A DNA stretch of 64,000 nucleotides from Branchiostoma floridae (lineage: Eukaryota; Chordata; Leptocardii; Amphioxiformes; Branchiostomatidae): positions 5,767,245 through 5,831,244 of the forward strand of contig NC_049989.1 in assembly GCF_000003815.2 (NCBI RefSeq), written 5' to 3'. The stretch's first letter is position 1. Every line of letters begins with the position of its first letter. Position numbers and translations under genes: made by a program. The notes beneath the pieces were generated by a model, which searched no databases, was not told where the DNA came from, and saw nothing but the letters and a program-made list of their open reading frames with translations. This document shows, in pieces, positions 10,801-21,315 of the stretch.

Positions 10801-13685
10801 ATGAAACCTAATGTAGGAGAACAAATACTGTTACTCCTAGGAAGTCGTAACGTCATTTTCTATAATCCAGATAGAAAAATTAATAAATTTTCAATAAGGG
10901 ACTTAGTCATCGATATCCTCATGAACAGGTTCATGGTTCCAACTGCGCATGTGTATCGACGTGCATTGTGGGTAATATGTCAAAGGTGAAGGTCAATGAG
11001 GCCCAAACAAAACACGTCAGGACATTGTTATGCAAATTGACAGGAGAATCGATTACAAATTAGGGGCTTTCCTTTTTTAACATATTACCTGCAATGCATT
11101 CATATATTTTGCTGCGCATACGGAATAGAAAGCATGGACCACCATATTGTGGCCCGTCTGATACAGTATAATGCCCCAATTACAAATACCCGTCGTTAAA
11201 AATGCCAATATTGCGTATGTAGTAGGTCTTGATGTGATCCGTTTACCTGTTGTAGCCGGGTTCAAGAGCCTACAGGAGCTAGAGGGTAAGGAGATATCGT
11301 GCAGCAGTACTCGGAGCTACAAGGCTGCCAATCTTCAAGTGTACGAGTGTGTGGATGTCATGTAAGTTGTTCCTCCCCACTTTAAGCATGATTTAAGTAT
11401 TAGGAAGTTTTCAAAGTTATCCACAACCAGTATAACGTTACATGTTTATGTGCAATCACAACCGGCGGTGCAGTGACAGTCTGTCACCTTCCTCAGGGCA
11501 ATAATGGCCGGCTCTATTCCATCCACATAACAGCTTGGTGTTGCTGCGACCAATGCGGTCCCAAACGTTAAGCATTGGCCCATAAAGTCGGCTGTGTTTG
11601 CACGTAATATATATGTCTTCTGTATCTGTATCTGTATCTGTATCTGTATCTCTATCTGTATCTGTATCTGTATCTGTATCTGTATCTACGTAGCCGGTAT
11701 AACCGCCCTTCAGCGTGAACATTAAAAAAAAACTGTTCTCCTGTGTACAAGTACTAAATAGGGGTCGGCAGTATGAGGACAACTGTGCAAGTGGTTACCT
11801 ATATAATCAATCAATCGAAATGTATCTATTCGTTACCCAGGGCCGGTGGGAAACGGTTAGCAAATGGAGTGACGTGCAGCCGTGACTGGACCGGGCGTAT
11901 AGCTAAGCCCAAACAGAGGAACTTCGACCAGAAGACTGATGTTCAGAGTTTCTGCAAGACACTGTTTGAAGACGACAACCTGATATTCCAGATGGTTCTG
12001 GTGTGTTATGTCTTTGCTTGTCAATCAATGAATGCTGTCCTTTGGGCCAATATTATAGATTATAAAAGAGAAATATACAAAAGTTCCTAACAAAATCGCG
12101 GAAATAACGCAGACCTGGACCAATATGCCGGAGGACGTAGGGGCGATTTCTGAAATTATTATATCAATTATAAAAGCAGCTACCGTGAAAAACAAACAAC
12201 GTGCATCATCGCTCAATTTCGTGCATGCCAAACTACATACGAATGCGGCAAAGGGAACATAAAGATACAGATGCGAACACTCATCACATCGGATAAATAC
12301 AATACTCTGTCGTCGGAGAGTAATTATTCACAGCCACCAGGCACTGACTGTGTTCACACAACCTCGAGGGTAATGAATAGTTGGACCGGCCGCTAGGAGC
12401 GGGATTTTAGTCAGGCTAGCTACGAACGGAGCTAGATAGTGATAAAACTAGATATTGATGAAACTACTAGTAGGTAGTCAGGAAACTAAATATAGAGGAA
12501 GCCAGATAGTGATTAACGCTTCATAAACATCAGACAAGGTTACCACAAAAATGTCAGTACTAACTGACCGCATAAATAACTGAAATTCGCAAAGCAATAA
12601 CTCAGTTTAGAATCAGTAGCCATAAGTTGAATATTGAAATAGGCAGATACTACAATATAGCCCCTGACCAAAGGTTCTGTCCATTCTGCCCAAAGCATAT
12701 TGAAGATGAACTTCACTTCATAATGGAATGTTCCAGATACGCTAGTTTACGTAATGAATCATTCACATTTCTCAAATGAACAGATTTCAAGAGACTCGAT
12801 GCTACAAGCAGATTTGTATATATCTTTAGATGTCAGAATTCCCATAATGCAAAAAAATAGGCAAATATATCAAGGACTGCTCTGCTATTAATTATTAGCC
12901 TACTCCATTGCAATACTATATCAAAGAATTATGTTAGCCCTTATTGTTATGTTAACTAGGCTGTTAAGCATTATCCTATACCCCTCTTTTGTACTTTGTG
13001 TAATAGTTGCTGCCAAACATTGTATCATGTACAATTGTCGTGCAATAAATTTCTTCTATATCTTTTGTGTCATTTCCAGGCGAAGTACGGGTGTGAGCAG
13101 ACCAAGGACATCCGTGTCCAGTGGTTCGAGGACGGCTGGACTTCCGGTGTCGAGGACAATGGGTACATCCAGTCCCTCCGCTGCGTGTTCCGTCCGAAGG
13201 ACGTCAGAATGACCAGGAGAAAACAAATCACCGCAAGGAAAACGTACGTCAGCTTCTATATTTATTCTTTTCACTGGTCCAGTGACGCTTCATCTGGAGG
13301 TGGGGGTTTAAATGCCGACTGTTATCTTTAAACCAGTATGCATGCAACTGGAAAAGCTTTTAAGTCTTTAGAACAGGAAGTTGAAAGGGTAGCCAGACTT
13401 GTCAACTGGTCTATCGACGCTTGATCTAGAGGTAGGGGGTTCGAATCCCAACGGTTAGCATTAACACAGTAACGTTATGCATGCAACTGGAAAATCTTGT
13501 ATTAAGTCTTTAGGACGTGAAGTTGAAGGGTGGCCAAACTTGTCCAATAGACATAACTATGTATATATCATATGCCGTTCTTTTCGCCGACAATGTGATT
13601 CCTAATACGGAAGTAAATTTCTAGTGAATATGAACCTGATTACATCATGTTTATATCGTCACTTTGCAGTATAATCCAAGGGTGA
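4819..13685 (+). CDS. Secreted multi-EGF-domain protein with a novel Cys-rich C-terminus (10 exons, about 1,254 aa)
   Basis: Exons: 4819-4897, 5508-5682, 6166-6581, 7222-9561, 9693-9866, 10368-10502, 11256-11361, 11841-12000, 13080-13243, 13670-13685. All joins keep frame (total 3,765 bp), and most EGF introns are phase 1, typical of module shuffling. Exon 1 encodes a signal peptide (basic start, hydrophobic core IFSCLVIGLGIW, ending near VDGQ). Exons 2-6 encode tandem EGF and laminin-EGF-like modules of the MEGF/SREC type, then a run of 33-residue modules with the core CVCYNGGECGPDGRCRC. The last four exons encode about 140 residues with six Cys that I cannot assign to a family. No transmembrane helix is seen, so it is probably extracellular, in adhesion, scavenging or matrix. 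The start at 4819 is preferred because the nearby ATG at 4811 hits a stop after three codons. The final 16-bp exon is the weakest join. Confidence 0.8.
5265..5361. repeat. Foldback (MITE-like) hairpin in intron 1
   Basis: CTGGTATCCAGCCGTATT at the left pairs with its complement ending at 5361, and the stem continues through the CCCGAGTCTCT region for about 35 bp with a short loop. The flanks both carry cttgtaaact-like words, possibly a target duplication. Confidence 0.75.
5742..5940. mobile_element. MITE, CGGGnCCCGGCCGGG family, copy 1
   Basis: The terminal inverted repeats share gtcacattttcaaaccggg and, at the other end, cgccgctttggaaacgtg. It lies in intron 2 of the EGF gene, directly abutting copy 2. 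It has no coding capacity. Confidence 0.7.
5941..6102. mobile_element. MITE, CGGGnCCCGGCCGGG family, copy 2
   Basis: The left end gcattttccaaccggggccc and the right end gttccgctttggaaatgtga are inverted copies of each other and match the neighbouring element and the copy at 28495. It ends about 60 bp before exon 3. Confidence 0.75.
6904..7072. mobile_element. TA-flanked MITE with TACTGTAAATGC termini
   Basis: TACTGTAAATGC at 6904 and its complement GCATTTACAGTA ending at 7072 bound an element with repeated internal words (ttcgcggtagc, cgcgaacat) arranged as inverted arms. TA at each tip suggests a Tc1/mariner-type target. It lies in intron 3 of the EGF gene. Confidence 0.75.
7222..9561 (+). 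CDS. EGF gene exon 4, about 23 EGF modules in one exon
   Basis: A single 2,340-bp exon. Its first modules are diverse (CLNGGTC, CQNGAVC, CYNGGIC and so on). From about 8220 onward they become near-identical CVCYNGGECGPDGRCRC modules with a C1-x-C2 start. The last module is split with exon 5. One module (about 8127-8190) lacks two cysteines (see findings). Introns on both sides are phase 1. Long high-scoring frames overlapping 8521-9594 and 8717-9391 on + and 8805-9452 on - are shadows of the 99-bp periodicity. Confidence 0.85.
8314..9495 (+). repeat. Coding tandem array of 99-bp EGF units
   Basis: The phrase tgtgtctgctacaacgg recurs at 8916, 9015, 9114, 9213 and 9312, exactly 99 bp apart. 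These five copies differ by only a handful of bases. More diverged units extend to both sides. Each unit encodes one 33-residue EGF module, so expansion or contraction keeps frame. Confidence 0.92.
11256..13685 (+). CDS. EGF gene exons 7-10, unassigned six-Cys C-terminal region
   Basis: Exons 11256-11361, 11841-12000, 13080-13243 and 13670-13685 join in frame. The joins are phase 1, phase 2, phase 0 and phase 2. Recognisable pieces are SLQELEGKEISCSS, NLQVYECVDV, GVTCSRDWTGRI, VQSFCKTLFEDDN, KYGCEQTKDIRVQWFEDGW and IQSLRCVFRP. Six cysteines, several aromatics and a basic tail (RMTRRKQITARK) point to a compact disulfide-bonded domain. No EGF pattern remains. I do not recognise the family, and the exon 8 donor (CTG before gtgtgt) is only moderately strong. 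Confidence 0.65.
11615..11690 (+). repeat. (CTGTAT)n microsatellite
   Basis: About 12 hexamers of ctgtat with one tctctat interruption, in intron 7 of the EGF gene. Confidence 0.9.
12582..12890 (+). pseudogene. LINE reverse-transcriptase C-terminal fossil
   Basis: One frame from 12582 reads EIRKAITQFRISSHKL, then RFCPFCPKHIEDELHFIMEC and YASLRNESF. This is the Cys/His knuckle (C-x2-C...H...C) seen near the C-terminus of many non-LTR retrotransposon polyproteins. It is broken by TGA at 12777 and again near 12859. It is a short dead fragment in intron 8 of the EGF gene. Confidence 0.7.
13265..13545 (+). repeat. Tandem pair of about 135-bp units, possibly SINE-related
   Basis: Unit 1 (13265-13400) and unit 2 (13403-13545) share actggtc, gacgctt.atctggaggt, gcatgcaactggaaaa, aagtcttta and cagacttgtc-like words. 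Unit 2 carries gggttcgaatccc, a perfect RNA polymerase III B-box core, so the units may derive from a tRNA-type SINE. They lie in intron 9 of the EGF gene. Confidence 0.65.
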
Positions 13686-14937
13686 AGCCGAGGGAGATGA
13701 CTGGAACAGTTCCACTTCGCGTCTGGTCAACAAGAAGGTTAGAAGCAGATCCACAACCGTGCAGCTCTTGTCCGCTGTCTCTTTTGCTCATATAACTATG
13801 ATTTAAGGTGCTATCAATAACTTGGAAAAGATAATAGCAACGTTACTTATTTGGTTGCATGTGTTAAACTAAGTATTAAAGTCTAGGTATTAAAGACCAA
13901 ACATTTTTTCGATGTAATCACTATACTTTTATTTTCACAATTTATCATTGTTTGTCTTCAAGTTTTCATCCAATGCAGTGCCAGCTTCACTTCTTGAAGT
14001 TCACTATAAGTAAAACCAAATTTGTGATAAATGATTCAGATTATGATTAACATTAAGGTTATAGACACTAGTACTTAGTAGGTAGTTTCAAACAGCAAAG
14101 TTTTGGGTAGTTTGACATCGCTTCTTATTCCATATCATTCCAAACACCTATTTATCATTTAATAATCCAAGTTAGAACATACCTCGTGATAGCTACATGT
14201 ATATCTATACACTTCAAAAGAAGCCTGATGCAATAAGACCCTTTTTGGTGTCTTTGGTGAAATTCGGAATACAGCAGTATGTTTATGTACTAATCTGCAG
14301 TTATCCAGCGAGTATATAAAACGTACGTAACAATTACTGGCTACCTGATATATCCGACAAGTGTGCCTCTCATGTGTGAGGGGTTTGAACTTTGTCCTCA
14401 AATGTCTGATCCCTGAAGTTTATACAATTGATATGTGCTTACGATGCCTGGACACAATTAAAGACATGAATCAAACCTTCCCATGTACGTTTTTATTCAC
14501 CAACTGAAGCTATATATCAGCTATGATATGGCAAACATTTCAGCAGAATAGCAGCGTCTTTATGTCTACTTCTGGGGTGTATCAATATCAAAGATCATTG
14601 TCCTTGATGCAGGTTAACTGTTACTGGTACACCAGCGTCCAATGTGAAATTTAGCACATCTTGAACATTGTTGCAGTGCATCACACCGGCAATCTGTTGC
14701 ACATTTCTTTACGCATGTTTAGACTTTCAATCCGTTCTGTCAATGTGAAAGTTAAGTTTGCAGCAGTACCAGCCCACTGTGTTCTGCTGCAGCAGTGGTC
14801 TGGACACGATACACATTGGCAATTGTCATTCAATAATAACGCCCTTCTTTTGAGTGCCAATCATGTTTCTAAAAGAAATTAGTTACATTAGCACCAATAT
14901 TCGGTTGATTTGTTGTTCAACAGTTCCATGATGAGTG
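13686..14937. other. Convergent intergenic region, EGF gene to Kir gene 1
   Basis: It contains the 3' UTRs of two converging genes. ATTAAA at 13874-13879 is a weak signal for the + gene. The - gene has a good signal at 14492-14497. Nothing else is recognised. Confidence 0.5.
14492..14497 (-). promoter_or_regulatory. AATAAA polyadenylation signal for Kir gene 1
   Basis: tttatt on + reads AATAAA on the minus strand, about 440 bases after the Kir stop codon. Confidence 0.5.
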
Positions 14938-16092
14938 TCATGACGCATGTCCGGTTCCTGCAGCCTGAGGCAGGGCGTTTCTTGACCGGACGATCTCATC
15001 CTCGAACCTGACCACCCGTCTCTGTCCCTGCTCGTCCAGTTTCTCCTCATACTCCCGTGCGCTGCAGGCCGGGGTGGGGGTGGGGAATGTGTCATGGAAG
15101 TGTGTGTAGTCCACCGTGTAGCTGCCTGGCTTGGCCGACACGCACTCCATGAAGCGGTGTCCCCACAGAATCTCGTCCGTCGTGTACGAGCTCATGAAGT
15201 ATGTGAGCCGCGCCGTGCTCTCCACTATCCCGATAAACATCACCACCAGCTCCAGCTCCGACTTGGCCAGTTCCTCGGGTGAGAGGTCATAGAGGGGGCT
15301 TTTATGGTCTATTTCGTGATAGATCGTGACAGGTGCCACCACGAACAGCCTGTCTGTGCCGCTATGAACGACGTTAATCTCAGTCTGGTCTACCACGACC
15401 TCCTCCCCTTCTGTAGTCAGTCTAGGCTTGAGCAGCAACGCCCGGACCCGGGCTTCGAAGATGTGGCTGTGCCGCAAATTCCCCACTCTTAACATCAGGC
15501 ACGGCTTCTCCTTCCTGAGGCAGATCACCGCATTCTTGCTGAATAGTAGAGTCTCTGCCCTCCGGCCGCCCTGTGCTATTTTGACAAACACCATGCCGAG
15601 TAGCCAGGTCGAGGTGATGAGCCCTAACACATTGTGTAGGATGAACACAAACATACCTGCAGGGCAGGAGTCCCCCACGGCCCGGGAGCCGTACCCGATA
15701 GTCACCTGAGTCTCCACAGAGAAGAGGAATGCCGTGGTGAAAGAGTCGACATAAGTGAAGCACAAGTTGCCGTTGGTTGTCGTCGACCCGTACGTTACGT
15801 CTCCGTGTGCGAAGGCCGTTATCCAGTACAGGAAACCAAACACGAACCAGTTCAGCACGAACATGCAGCTGAAGATCAGCAGGACTTCCCGCCATCCAAG
15901 GTCGACCACGGTGGTGAAGATGTCGTCGAGGTACCTCCCAGGCTCCCCGATGTTGCTGTTGACAACATTACAGCCGCCGTCCTTCTCGACGAAGCGCCGA
16001 CGTTCCTTCTTCTTGGCCGACGGGAGCCGGCGGAGGGCCGCGAGAGGGGATCTGTACAGGAAGTCGCTGACCAAACCTCTGTCCGACAACAT
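14938..16092 (-). CDS. Inward-rectifier K+ channel, Kir2-like, gene 1 (384 aa, single exon)
   Basis: A K+ channel subunit of the plasma membrane, normally tetrameric and PIP2-gated. The N-terminus has the family box RRRFVEKDGGCNV. It is followed by the slide helix YLDDIFTTVVDLGWR, M1 (about 70-92), a pore loop with SVETQVTIGYG (filter at 131-135), flanking extracellular Cys at about 111 and 143, M2 (about 147-172), and a cytoplasmic immunoglobulin-like domain (RVGNLRHSHIFEARVRA, HEIDHKSPLYDL, EILWGHRF). Length is within the usual 360-440 aa. Oddities are as follows. The M2 rectification site is Ser161 (Asp in strong rectifiers). The second acidic ring position is Ile287 where Kir2 has Glu. 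The basic PIP2-contact cluster PKKR is replaced by QGGRR. The tail GTGHAS lacks a Kir2 PDZ ligand. It is in tandem with gene 2, same strand. The start has no in-frame upstream alternative that I prefer. Confidence 0.93.
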   Translation of the reverse strand: MLSDRGLVSDFLYRSPLAALRRLPSAKKKERRRFVEKDGGCNVVNSNIGEPGRYLDDIFTTVVDLGWREVLLIFSCMFVLNWFVFGFLYWITAFAHGDVTYGSTTTNGNLCFTYVDSFTTAFLFSVETQVTIGYGSRAVGDSCPAGMFVFILHNVLGLITSTWLLGMVFVKIAQGGRRAETLLFSKNAVICLRKEKPCLMLRVGNLRHSHIFEARVRALLLKPRLTTEGEEVVVDQTEINVVHSGTDRLFVVAPVTIYHEIDHKSPLYDLSPEELAKSELELVVMFIGIVESTARLTYFMSSYTTDEILWGHRFMECVSAKPGSYTVDYTHFHDTFPTPTPACSAREYEEKLDEQGQRRVVRFEDEIVRSRNALPQAAGTGHAS

Positions 16093-18149
16093 GTCGACGA
16101 GCAGTCCTCTTGTGGCAAACTTTCTTGCAAAATTTCCCCCACTGACAGCAAACCATACAGGACTGACCTTTTTTTCTCAATCCGGTGTTCCCGGCTGTCA
16201 CGCCAGTCACTGTCTCAAGCTCTGACCATAAACCATCGTCCATTCATGCTGAAAACGGGAGAACCAAAAGGAGAGGGAAAGGTCCACCATCACACAGTTC
16301 GTCCTATTTTCGGTAGCTCCAAACAGGACGCCTGTGTGCTGATAACAGTGTGCCCAGCCGCCACCCGCTGACTCTGGCCGTGAGAGGAATGCCGTCAACA
16401 TCCTCCCAGAGATAGGGTCGTCCCGCACGCAGATATGGCAGGAACGTGGCCGCCATGACAGGCTGCGACTGTCAGGTTTCAAATCTGGAAAACTGGCATT
16501 CCGTATAGCCAGTATGCTTTGGTCCTCCATGGCAATTCACGAATAACTAAATGTGTCCAAATAATACATCCCTCGTCTAGTACTAGATCTAGATATAGAG
16601 AGAGCAATAAAATATTAAGTGATTTGATTAATTCGTAATTGCGCATCAAGCTAACTCAGTTGCTGACATTAATTTAGTTGACATATCGACTTCCATATAT
16701 AGTTTACATTATGACAGATCTGTGCTACGCTGGACAAACTAGCTACAAAACCCTGCCCCTTTCTGTAGAGCAATAAAGATAGGGGCAGTTTAACGGGGTA
16801 AATTGTTTATTTAGCTTGGAAAGTTTTCTAATGCGCCGATTCCTTGCGATTTACTACATTAAGGATGCGTTAAACTAGAAAATATTGTGGTCGTCATAAA
16901 TTTAACAGACAATACTAGATGAGGAAAACCTGTCAACCAATGCACAATATTTTGATGATATTATCATTCCTACTTCACATAAAGCTTTACTGACATGTTG
17001 CTACAGTTGAAGCAAACGTTGACATAGCACGCATTTAACATGTAGTTGGCGAGGTCCGCACGAAATTGTCATAATAGTGTTAATGACGCATCCAATGACA
17101 TCTTCGCTAAATTTGTTTCCTTTTTAGATGGTGGTGCCAGCATTACTGACCAGAACTACACACTCATAGAATCCGAACTATCTGGGTGTCAACTTTTCTG
17201 CACGATGCATTGCATTGTAGCACGTAGTCCACTCAAGATACAAGCCAGGTCAGGTTCGGAAAGAAAACACAGATAGCCAAGCTCAGCTCTATTAGTTTAC
17301 TACCTTACGGTAGAGGCTAAAAGCTAGACAAGGTTAGATATATCAGGTTAGGGATACTCTGGATTCTTTTATGAGTATTTTGACATTTTATTGACTAAAC
17401 GTTCTTTGCACTCAAGATTGAATGTCAGAACAAGCTTATACGTATCATCCATATCATGTTCGGTAATATATATATAGACGTGACCTGGGTGATACGAAGG
17501 TGATACGAACGGATACATTCGGAGTTACGAACAAGAAAGCGGAAATCGTGCACAATGATAACAGGACAACAGACATATGTGTTGTTGATAATATGAGGTG
17601 TCTGTAGTATGAACGTCTTAAGCATAAGAAGTTACTGTTACAGTGTTAAATCTTTACGTGCCCTCCTCCCCATATGCTTCTTCGGTACAAGTGTTTGTTT
17701 TCCATATTTGAAATTGTAAGGCGAGTCTGAGGGCTAATAAGATCATGTTGGTATGCAGTAATGTTTGTACGATGGGAAGTATCGGTGACATACAACAAGA
17801 CTATGTGGATGGGTGCCAACTATGTGCGTGCAATAATATGTAACTATGTATATACCAATATCGTTACTGATGGCTGGATAGTTTTACTCCCTTCCTTGCT
17901 ATTCATGTGTCTTCTGACTTTCAGTATGCCAGTCTCTGTCTCGCTTACCAGTCACAGTCTACACTACTTATATTTTTAAGCGCGCTTGTTTATTTCTGTG
18001 ATGTGACAACATGTGACCATTTAATAGATGATGTCTTATATTGATGAAGTTTCAAAACAGACATCATTGTAATACATGTACTTGGACACTTATAATTTGA
18101 GAATGCAAAGATAAACCGATTGAACGCGCTCATACCTTGAAAGGGTAAT

Positions 18150-18255
18150 TGTAGGATTCTATAGACCGTGTGATAACTGATAATTTTAGGATCCTATAGA
18201 CTGTGTGATAACTAATAATTCATAAGATTTTATAGACTGTGTGATAACTATGGCA
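18150..18255 (+). repeat. Three tandem units of 35-36 bp
   Basis: The word tatagac(c/t)gtgtgataact starts near 18160, 18195 and 18231 with aggat/agatt lead-ins. Confidence 0.8.
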
Positions 18256-18404
18256 GCAAGTTGGACCAAAGACCACATGAGAGCAAACAGTGGCGAAAGA
18301 ACAGGAGTGCAAAAACCATACTTGGGATGGTGTCAAGGGGTTCATCATCATCATCATCATGAGGGTTACCCAAGACCGGAGGAGCTGGAGATGTTTCGTT
18401 GCTG

Positions 18405-18592
18405 CCCTACATTATTCTCCAAGCAAAGGTTGGGTCGCGGAGATANNNNNNNNNNNNNNNNNNNNNNNNNNNNNNNNNNNNNNNNNNNNNNNNNNNNNNN
18501 NNNNNNNNNNNNNNNNNNNNNNNNNNNNNNNNNNNNNNNNNNNNNGACCACTACTATCTCCGCGACCCAACCTCTGCTTGGAAAATAGCCCT
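18405..18592. repeat. Palindrome interrupted by an assembly gap
   Basis: Left of the Ns reads ctccaagcaaaggttgggtc gcggagata. Right of them reads tatctccgcgacccaacctc tgcttgg, the near-exact complement. The arms flank the gap symmetrically. A related hairpin sequence occurs at 49986-50080. Confidence 0.8.
18446..18545. other. Assembly gap, 100 Ns
   Basis: Exactly 100 Ns, the usual placeholder for a gap of unknown size. Confidence 0.99.
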
Positions 18593-18620
18593 ACATGCCA
18601 AGAAGCAATATGTGCAGTAA

Positions 18621-19067
18621 GGCCATGTTAACTTTATCATATAGATGACAGACGCGCGCGGATTAATTTTCAGGCATTTCTAAAAACAGGTTCTCAACCA
18701 TACTGTACATCGTACAAAGCAGCAGAAAAATGGGTATCGTGGTTCGATATACCATTCTGTGTGCGTCTAGTCATTTGTTCGAACTTCCTCCTGACCACCT
18801 TGATTTTAGAGACGCGCAAGGATTAATTTTCAGGCCTTTTTTAAAAACAGGTTCTCAACCATAATTTGCATCGTACAAAGCAGCAGAAAAATGGGTATCA
18901 TGGTTCGATATACAACATATATGTGTGTGCCGCAGTTAGTCATTTGTTCAAACTTCCCTACCACTTAGATTCCATAATGAAGGCAACTTTTTGGCCACTC
19001 TCTTTTATTCGCACGCTCGTTTTAGAGTTCCGAAAGAACGTCATCTATATAATCAAATTAACATGGC
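18621..19067. mobile_element. PIF/Harbinger-like MITE, GGCCATGTTAAC termini, with internal duplication
   Basis: The left end ggccatgttaac plus tcatatagatgac is matched inverted by gtcatctatataatcaaatt aacatggc. The flanking trinucleotide taa (18618-18620 and 19068-19070) is a candidate TWA target duplication. Inside, about 165 bp is present twice (ggattaattttcaggc and catcgtacaaagcagcagaa words). Confidence 0.65.
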
Positions 19068-20265
19068 TAATCAAGTAAGCATAGTCTAGTCTCGACGTTG
19101 CGCGTTGTTCCCTAGCCGGCTTACTCCTCAATTTGTTCCATTTCTACGGTTTTTCCAGCGATCCGGAGTCTGGTAGAGACTAATTAAGCATAGTCTATGT
19201 TGAAGACACAATCACAAAGGAATATCTCAGAGGCCAAAATCAGCAACATGATTTTATTCCGAATGCCATAGCAACAATTTCGCCGGCAACTAAGATTTAT
19301 TACAATCGTCTCCGACCCAATCATGAACATCATCAGTTGTTCTTTTTCCAGAGACTAAACATAAGATGAATTCCGAAGTTTCACTCTGGATGTTCAGCCC
19401 GTGGAAGACATGGCAGCTATCAAATATCGCTTACATACATATATAGCACCAGATATGTCCTGGATAGATGACCAGGGTAGCCCTGTTCAAACCGCGCTGT
19501 TGAGGCAGCTGTTGGCGGCACGTCACTACACTGGTCAACAAGTCCCGCTCCTACCGCAACGAAAACAGCACCATGAAGCAAACAGACACTGATACAAGAA
19601 CATACGGTTTCTACTAAGCCTGTAACATTTCGTGTAACCTACAACAAATAACCTCTAGAACATGTTTACAAAAGAGTTGCGCAAACAGAAATGGGCCGGA
19701 GAATGCGTAGTTGCCGAAATGATCTCAAGAGCAACATATTGTAGTTTACACTTAGAATCAACAGCAACAATAATGGCATATTTCAATATGTATGTGTCCA
19801 CTTCATATGGGATTGGTTCTGCATAGTTAAGATGACATGTCGATGATAAGACGTACACTTTACATATAATATGATTATTTTTTTCATGTAGAATGAAAAG
19901 TGACGCACTTTAAGGCACGACACGCCTGTGCCTACATTCATGATATTTACACCTTATTATTTGTTTTTCAAGATCAGTCTTGGTGAGAGTATTAGCCATC
20001 CTATCCTCGAGTCGTCAAGGCACGTGTGTCGCCAGCTCCTCCATACGGTAGAATCTGCAAGAAAAGGTATAAAGATCGTCAGCATCAAACGTTCTGACGT
20101 CTAACCTATGTTATTGCGTTGATTCGGCCATTTGAATGCTAAAGACTTTCTTACCCTGTTGTTACCTCTATGACATTACCTAACATTACCCAGTGTTCGA
20201 CTGGTGATTTCAATCAACTGTGCTAACGTGACGCCATCTACAACAAATGGTATGTATGGAAGTCT

Positions 20266-20875
20266 ATGGGAAACATATATGACTCAGACATAGTGAAATA
20301 TGTTTCTTTCTCAACTAGAGGCACTAGAAGCTTTAGGGCCAACATGGCAACACCTTTTAGGACTAAAACCCAACAGTTTGCTACCTCATACATCCCAAGA
20401 CTGATTAGTATTTGGAATGGGCTAGACTTAGAGCCATGGGCCGCTGTGTCTCTCAGTCCTCACACATATCCACCTTCAAACGACAGCTGTTAAAACACCT
20501 ACACAACCGATTCACACACCTCTACGATACAGACACCCCATGTACCTGGACCTCGTTCTGCTCCTGTTCGACGTGCTTCTCAGCGAGAGCACGTTAATCG
20601 TTTCAGTTTGTATTTAGTCATTGTGCATTTTGTATATAAGTTATATTTTGTTTCCGATTATCACTGCATATGCCATTTTGTGATTCTTATTATTTACTTG
20701 CATAAGTACTTGTATATAAGTTATCTTTTGCTTCCGATTATGTTTGTATATACCTTTGTTGATTATTATTATTCACTTGAATGTGTATTTTGTTTCGGGG
20801 AGACAACTTGCAGAGGTGGTATCACCTGTTTTGTCTCCCCACCATTTTTTTATGGGAAGTACAATAAATAAATAT
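20266..20875 (+). pseudogene. LINE (CR1/L2-type) ORF2 C-terminus and 3' UTR fossil
   Basis: It translates as FRTKTQQFATSYIPRLISIW, and after a frameshift continues SSHISTFKRQLLKHLHNRF up to the stop at 20597. This is the usual RT tail (PR.i.lWN.L...FK..L). A 3' UTR follows with a short hairpin (ggggagacaa...ttgtctcccc), and the element ends in an AATAAATAAATA-type tail. It is 5' truncated and frameshifted, hence dead. Confidence 0.7.
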
Positions 20876-20933
20876 GTAGACAGTATCAACCGCGACTGGA
20901 TGGATGAATAACTTGACGTTTCGGTCTCCATTA

Positions 20934-21315
20934 GGTCATGTTGATTATTATATGGATGACATCCACGTGCGCATAAATTTTCGTCCGTTTCCAAATAAAG
21001 TTTTTGAATCGTACAAAGTAGCTGTAAAAGGATCAAATACACGTCGTAGATAAAAAAAAAATATTCATCGGGAAACATAATAATGTCAACATCATCTCCA
21101 GTGTCAAAGAAGAAGACTGAAAACAAAAATGAATCATCTATTGTTCGGTATTGTACTCTGCATTTGTCATTTGTTCAACGTAACCTTCCTGGCCACTGAT
21201 ATTTCATAATGAAGGTAGCTACTTTTTGCCAAACCTTTTCTTTTTATATTCGCACACGCGCATCAGTTTTGGGTATCCTAGATGATGCCATCCATATAAT
21301 CAAATCAACATGGCC
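20934..21315. mobile_element. PIF/Harbinger-like MITE, second copy
   Basis: The left end ggtcatgttgatt and the right end aatcaacatggcc are inverted. Both continue into an atatggatg(a/g)catc stem. The flanking tta at 20931-20933 and 21316-21318 is a candidate target duplication. Internal words (aatcgtacaaagtagc, catttgttcaa, tcataatgaaggt) match the 18.6-kb copy. Confidence 0.7.
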
